From: Mesorhizobium sp. NZP2298
GTDB taxonomy: Bacteria; Pseudomonadota; Alphaproteobacteria; Rhizobiales; Rhizobiaceae
Length of the DNA: 64,000 bases
Direction of reading: 5' to 3'
Assembly (NCBI RefSeq): GCF_013170825.1
Contig: NZ_CP033365.1
Span: 3,298,001-3,362,000, forward strand
Below the pieces are notes generated by a model. The model searched no databases and was not told the DNA's origin. It saw only the letters and a program-made list of their open reading frames with translations. This document shows, piece after piece, positions 60,695 to 64,000 of this stretch; position 1 is the stretch's first letter; the number at the start of each line of letters is the position of its first letter. The position numbers were made by a program, and so were the translations under genes.

Positions 60695-62818
60695 ATGTCC
60701 TTTCGCGAACGCCTTCAGTCCTGGCGCTACAATCTCGTGCCCGACCATCTGGTCGGCGAGATCCTGACCAAACGCTGGACCGACAATGCCATTCCGTTCC
60801 TGGCGCTTGTGGCAACGCTCGGCGTGTTCGGCTCGATCATTCCGGGTTTCTTCAAACTGACGTCGCTGCAGGAATCGACCCGCCAACTCGGCGAATTCTC
60901 CATGGTGGTCACCGGCATGACGGTGGTGATGCTGGGCGGCGGCATCGATCTCTCGGTCGGTTCGATCTTCGCGCTGTCCTGCTTCTCGGCCGTCTATGTG
61001 TTCTTCATCCTCGAACAGTCGATCTGGCTGGCGCTGGCCGCTTCGCTCGCCACCGGTCTCGTCTTCGGCGCCATCAACGGCTACCTCGTCGGATATCTCA
61101 GGCTGCGCGCCTTCCTCACCACGCTGGTCACCTTCATCTTCGGGCGGGCGTTGTTCGACATCCTCGTCACCACCTACGCCGCCGACGTGCAGCTTTCGAC
61201 CGCCACATCGGATGTGCTGGATTTCATCGGCGACAGCACCTTCTGGGGCCTCTCGGTCTCGGTCTGGCTGGCGATCATCCTCGCCATCGTCACCCATATC
61301 GCGCTGACGCGCTCGCGGCCGGGCTGGCATGTGCTGGCGGTCGGCGGCTCCCGGCGCTCGGCGCACAATGCCGGCATCCGCGTGCGCCGCACCGTGTTCA
61401 TGACCTATGTCTTCTCGGGCTTCTGCGCCTCGATCGGCGGTTTCCTCATTGCCTGCCGCTTGAGCGGTGCAGGGCCGGGCACCGGCCTCAACCTCGAGAT
61501 CATGGCGCTGACGGCCGCGGTGGTCGGCGGCGTCAGCCTCGGCGGTGGGCGCGGCTCGGTGATCAAGGGGCTGATGGGCGCCATCATCGTCTTGACCATG
61601 ACCAACGGGCTGATCCGGCTGGGCTACGGCACCGGCACCAACCAGATGGTGCTCGGCATCATGCTGGCGGTGGCGGTAACCATCGACATCCGCTGGCTGA
61701 AGAACCGCCACAAGGTGCTCAACGAAGTCTATGTCGCGCCGGTCTATCTCAAGATGGGCGAGACACAGTCGGCGGTGCCGGGCTCCGGCACGCCTTACGA
61801 GCTCGACAACCGTCTGTCCGCGGCCGATCATATCGGGCTCGGTGAGCTGGAAGGGCCTGAGGATGTCATCCTCGACCGCGACGACAATCTATATTGCGGC
61901 ACCCGCCATGGCGAAATCATCCGCTTCTTTGCGCCGGAGTACGTGAAATCTGAAGTGTTTGCCCATATTGGCGGCTTTCCGCTGGGGCTCGCCTTCGACA
62001 AATCGGGCAATCTGATCAGCTGCGTCGGCGCCATGGGGCTCTATTCCGTTTCGCCGGACCGCGAGGTGAAACGCCTTTCGGCCGAGACGTCGCGCTCCTG
62101 GACCTCGATCGTCGACGATGCACGGCTGCGCGATCCCAATGATTGCGACATCGCGCCGGACGGGCGCATCTATTTCACGGATTCAACGAAGCGCTACGAC
62201 GCGCATGACTGGGCGCTGGACTCGATCGAGAACCGCGCCACCGGCCGCCTGCTGGTCTACGATCCGAAGGACGGTTCGACGAAAACGCTGCTCGACGGCT
62301 ATCGCTACACCAATGGTGTGTGCATGGCCCATGACGGCAAGTCGCTGTTCTTCGCCGAAAGCTGGGCCTGCCGCGTGCATCGCTATTGGCTGGAAGGGCC
62401 GAAGGCCGGCACCGCCGAATGCGTCATCCGCGACATGCCGGGCTATCCCGACAACATCAACCGGGCGTCGGACGGCAATTACTGGATGGCGTGGCTGGGC
62501 ATGCGCACGCCAAGCTTCGACCTGTCGCTGCGACATCCCGACATGCGCAAGCGCATGACGCGCCGGCTGCCTCAGGACGAGTGGCTGTTCCCCAACATCA
62601 ACACCGGCGGCGTGGTGAAATTCAACGAGAAGGGCGGCATCGTCGAGGCACTCGGCGACCTCACCGGCGATGCACATCCGATGGTCACCTCGATGCGCGA
62701 GCACAAGGGATATCTTTTCGTCGGCGGCATCCTCAACAACCGCATCGGCCGCTACAAGATCTCGGGCGCCGACCCGAACTGGACCAGCCCCGCTTCCTAT
62801 TGGGGAGCAAAGCCATGA
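60695..62818 (+). CDS. Fusion of sugar ABC permease and SMP-30/gluconolactonase-like beta-propeller
   Basis: A 707-residue single frame. Residues about 1-345 are an RbsC-type permease (VVTGMTVVMLGGGIDLSVGSIFALSCF, GLVFGAINGYLVGYLRLRAFLTTLVTFIFGRALFD, VVGGVSLGGGRGSVIKGLMGAIIVLTMTNGLI). After a linker of about 40 residues (EVYVAPVYLKMGETQSAVPGSG), residues about 386-705 are a beta-propeller of SMP-30/strictosidine synthase type: EGPEDVILDRDDNLYCGTRHGEIIRF, DPNDCDIAPDGRIYFTDSTKRY, TNGVCMAHDGKSLFFAESWACRVHRYWLEGPKAG and NTGGVVKFNEKGGIVEALGD. The propeller may hydrolyse a lactone or bind the substrate as it enters. There is no stop or shift between the parts. The stop overlaps the next start. Confidence 0.85.
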   Translation: MSFRERLQSWRYNLVPDHLVGEILTKRWTDNAIPFLALVATLGVFGSIIPGFFKLTSLQESTRQLGEFSMVVTGMTVVMLGGGIDLSVGSIFALSCFSAVYVFFILEQSIWLALAASLATGLVFGAINGYLVGYLRLRAFLTTLVTFIFGRALFDILVTTYAADVQLSTATSDVLDFIGDSTFWGLSVSVWLAIILAIVTHIALTRSRPGWHVLAVGGSRRSAHNAGIRVRRTVFMTYVFSGFCASIGGFLIACRLSGAGPGTGLNLEIMALTAAVVGGVSLGGGRGSVIKGLMGAIIVLTMTNGLIRLGYGTGTNQMVLGIMLAVAVTIDIRWLKNRHKVLNEVYVAPVYLKMGETQSAVPGSGTPYELDNRLSAADHIGLGELEGPEDVILDRDDNLYCGTRHGEIIRFFAPEYVKSEVFAHIGGFPLGLAFDKSGNLISCVGAMGLYSVSPDREVKRLSAETSRSWTSIVDDARLRDPNDCDIAPDGRIYFTDSTKRYDAHDWALDSIENRATGRLLVYDPKDGSTKTLLDGYRYTNGVCMAHDGKSLFFAESWACRVHRYWLEGPKAGTAECVIRDMPGYPDNINRASDGNYWMAWLGMRTPSFDLSLRHPDMRKRMTRRLPQDEWLFPNINTGGVVKFNEKGGIVEALGDLTGDAHPMVTSMREHKGYLFVGGILNNRIGRYKISGADPNWTSPASYWGAKP

Positions 62819-63864
62819 TCCTCGATCCGATCCTGGATATGTTTCGCGGCAAGGCGGTCACCATCCCGCCGCTCGACGGCGCTTTCCGGCCCAACACGCG
62901 CCTCGATGACGCGCCTGCGTTTGCCGAACTGACCGAGCCGGACAATCTGCTGGCCTCCGGTGAGGGGTTGCTCGCCTCAAGCGGCAACGCCGTCTATTCG
63001 CTTGGCTCCGGAGCCGAGCCCAAGGTTGTCGAGACCTTTGCGTCCCCCGTCTCGGCACTGGCGCTGTCGCCGTCGGGTGAGCTGACGGTGGCGCTCGAAA
63101 GCGGCAAGCTGCTGATATCGGACAAGGAGGTTTCGCTGCCGACGGACGTGCGTTGCATCACGGCACTTGCCTATGCCGATGATGGCACGCTCTGGCTGGC
63201 CAATGGTTCGGCTGAGCACGCGCCATCGCAATGGGCCGCCGACCTGATGAAGAAGGGCGCGTCCGGTTCGCTGTGGCGATGTGGCCCCGGAGCGATCGGC
63301 TTCCAGAAAGTTGCCGGCGACATCGCGTTCCCCAACGGTCTCCATCCGGCAGGCGAGGGCGTTCTGGTGAGCGAAAGCTGGCGCCATCAGCTCATCCGTT
63401 TCAGCAGCGCGACAGGCAACCGTTCGACGGTGCTGACACATCTGCCCGGCTATCCCGCGCGGCTCGCGCCGGCGCGCGATGGCGGAGCGTGGCTGACCTT
63501 GTTCGCGCCGCGCAACCGGCTGATCGAGTTCGTGCTGCAGGAGACGCACTACCGGCAGGACATGATCGACCAAGTCCCGCCGGCCTACTGGATCGCGCCG
63601 GCGCTTGCCTCCAACCGCAGCTTCCTCGAACCGCTGCAATGCGGTGGCATCCGCACCATGGGCATCCACAAGCCATGGTCGCCGAGCCGCTCCTACGGGC
63701 TGGTGGTCAAACTGGATCAGAACATGCAGCCGCAGTTCAGCCTGCATAGCCGCGCCAACGGCACGCGCCATGGCATCTGCAGCGTGACGGAAAAGGACGG
63801 CCGGCTGTTCATCGCCTCCAAGGGCGGCGACTGCGTGCTGGCCGTCGACTCGGGAGGTTTCTGA
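62815..63864 (+). CDS. Second SMP-30/strictosidine-synthase-like beta-propeller protein
   Basis: A 349-residue propeller protein without signal peptide, overlapping the permease fusion by four bases (ATGA) and the ATPase by one (TGATG). Repeat-like strands: ALALSPSGELTVALESGKLLIS, CITALAYADDGTLWLANGSAEHAPSQWAADLMKKGASGSLWR, FPNGLHPAGEGVLVSESWRHQLIRFSSATGN, PARLAPARDGGAWLTLFAPRNRLIEFVLQE and a final VVKLDQNMQPQFSLHSRANGTRHGICSV. It resembles the C-terminal half of the upstream fusion in layout but is diverged. Probable lactonase or substrate-binding partner of the importer. Confidence 0.75.
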   Translation: MILDPILDMFRGKAVTIPPLDGAFRPNTRLDDAPAFAELTEPDNLLASGEGLLASSGNAVYSLGSGAEPKVVETFASPVSALALSPSGELTVALESGKLLISDKEVSLPTDVRCITALAYADDGTLWLANGSAEHAPSQWAADLMKKGASGSLWRCGPGAIGFQKVAGDIAFPNGLHPAGEGVLVSESWRHQLIRFSSATGNRSTVLTHLPGYPARLAPARDGGAWLTLFAPRNRLIEFVLQETHYRQDMIDQVPPAYWIAPALASNRSFLEPLQCGGIRTMGIHKPWSPSRSYGLVVKLDQNMQPQFSLHSRANGTRHGICSVTEKDGRLFIASKGGDCVLAVDSGGF

Positions 63865-64000
63865 TGGAGCCGATCGTTCGCCTGGAGAACGTCACCAAGA
63901 CCTATCGCGGCGTGCCTGCGGTGAGACAAGTCAGCTTCGACCTGCGAAGGGGCGAGATCCACGCGCTGCTTGGCGAGAATGGTGCCGGCAAATCGACGCT
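63864..64000 (+). CDS. Sugar ABC transporter ATPase, N-terminal fragment
   Basis: The first 45 codons, cut by the window end: [20 protein letters not shown] then [26 protein letters not shown], with the sugar-importer Walker A GENGAGKS. Expected full length is about 500 residues with two nucleotide-binding domains, as in RbsA/MglA. It starts in the stop of the propeller gene and completes the importer of 58547-60619. Confidence 0.9.
   Translation, partial: [45 protein letters not shown]

Overview
The window looks like a chromosome segment of a Rhizobiales bacterium, most likely Mesorhizobium or a close relative. It is GC-rich. It carries the short palindromic GC-rich intergenic repeats and the 'agagcatgatgccgaaaagtgtg'-type repeat common in that group (seen here on the opposite strand), a RirA-type TGA-N9-TCA iron box, a HisKA_2-type sensor kinase and moc (rhizopine-catabolism) homologues. 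Family names below come from recognising motifs by eye; no database search was run.

Positions 1 to about 22.5 kb hold the morphogenesis and lysis modules of a T7/BPP-1-like podovirus prophage. In order these are the portal C-terminus, a Bbp19-like protein, a putative scaffold, the major capsid protein, tail tubular proteins A and B, a gp14-like internal virion protein, large internal virion (ejection) proteins, an Ala-rich tail fibre, a GH108 endolysin, holin-like proteins and a spanin pair. No integrase, repressor or att site is visible, so the left end lies outside the window. Two paralogous internal virion proteins (1085-3832 and 13600-16063) each end in a different HNH-type toxin domain. 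Each is followed, with overlapping stop and start codons, by a different immunity-like gene (3832-4443 and 16060-16533). This resembles polymorphic toxin/immunity cassettes, but carried on a phage ejection protein. The second toxin is broken by frameshifts while its immunity gene is intact. Duplicated scraps of the gp14-like and fibre genes (16680-17025) record recombination at the locus.

From 22.6 to 36.6 kb there are mixed chromosomal genes: a GNAT acetyltransferase, a channel-like membrane protein, a GT39-type glycosyltransferase, msrA, a 31-residue RiPP-precursor-like peptide next to a formyltransferase-fold enzyme, and a TPP-riboswitch-controlled ykoF-like/thiXZY uptake operon. An ICMT-type methyltransferase, a 14-residue-repeat glycine-rich exported protein, a DUF3309 peptide, a PAS/HisKA_2 kinase and small exported proteins follow.

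From 36.7 to 45.2 kb there is one long plus-strand unit: a GntR/UTRA regulator, an ADP-ribosylglycohydrolase, a PfkB kinase, a spermidine/putrescine-type ABC transporter and a two-subunit aconitase X (probable hydroxyproline-type dehydratase). It probably imports and processes one ligand sensed by the regulator.

From 45.2 to 49.5 kb is a heme/iron locus: a DUF2218-SIP flavoreductase, a frameshifted TonB-dependent hemin receptor and, divergent from them, a HmuT-like binding protein, with an IRO box between.

From 49.8 kb to the end is a moc-like catabolic region: a Gfo/Idh/MocA dehydrogenase, a sugar-phosphate isomerase (MocC-like), MocD-like desaturase/oxygenase, MocE-like Rieske ferredoxin and a PanB-like aldolase. 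On the opposite strand are an ammonia-lyase-fold protein lacking the usual Ala-Ser-Gly cofactor triad and an ornithine cyclodeaminase homologue. An MFS exporter and a ribose-type ABC importer follow. One permease of the importer is fused to an SMP-30-like beta-propeller, a second propeller follows, and the ATPase runs off the window. Several single-base frameshifts in otherwise conserved genes (13600-16063, 20218-20473, 46241-48360) may be real decay or sequencing error.
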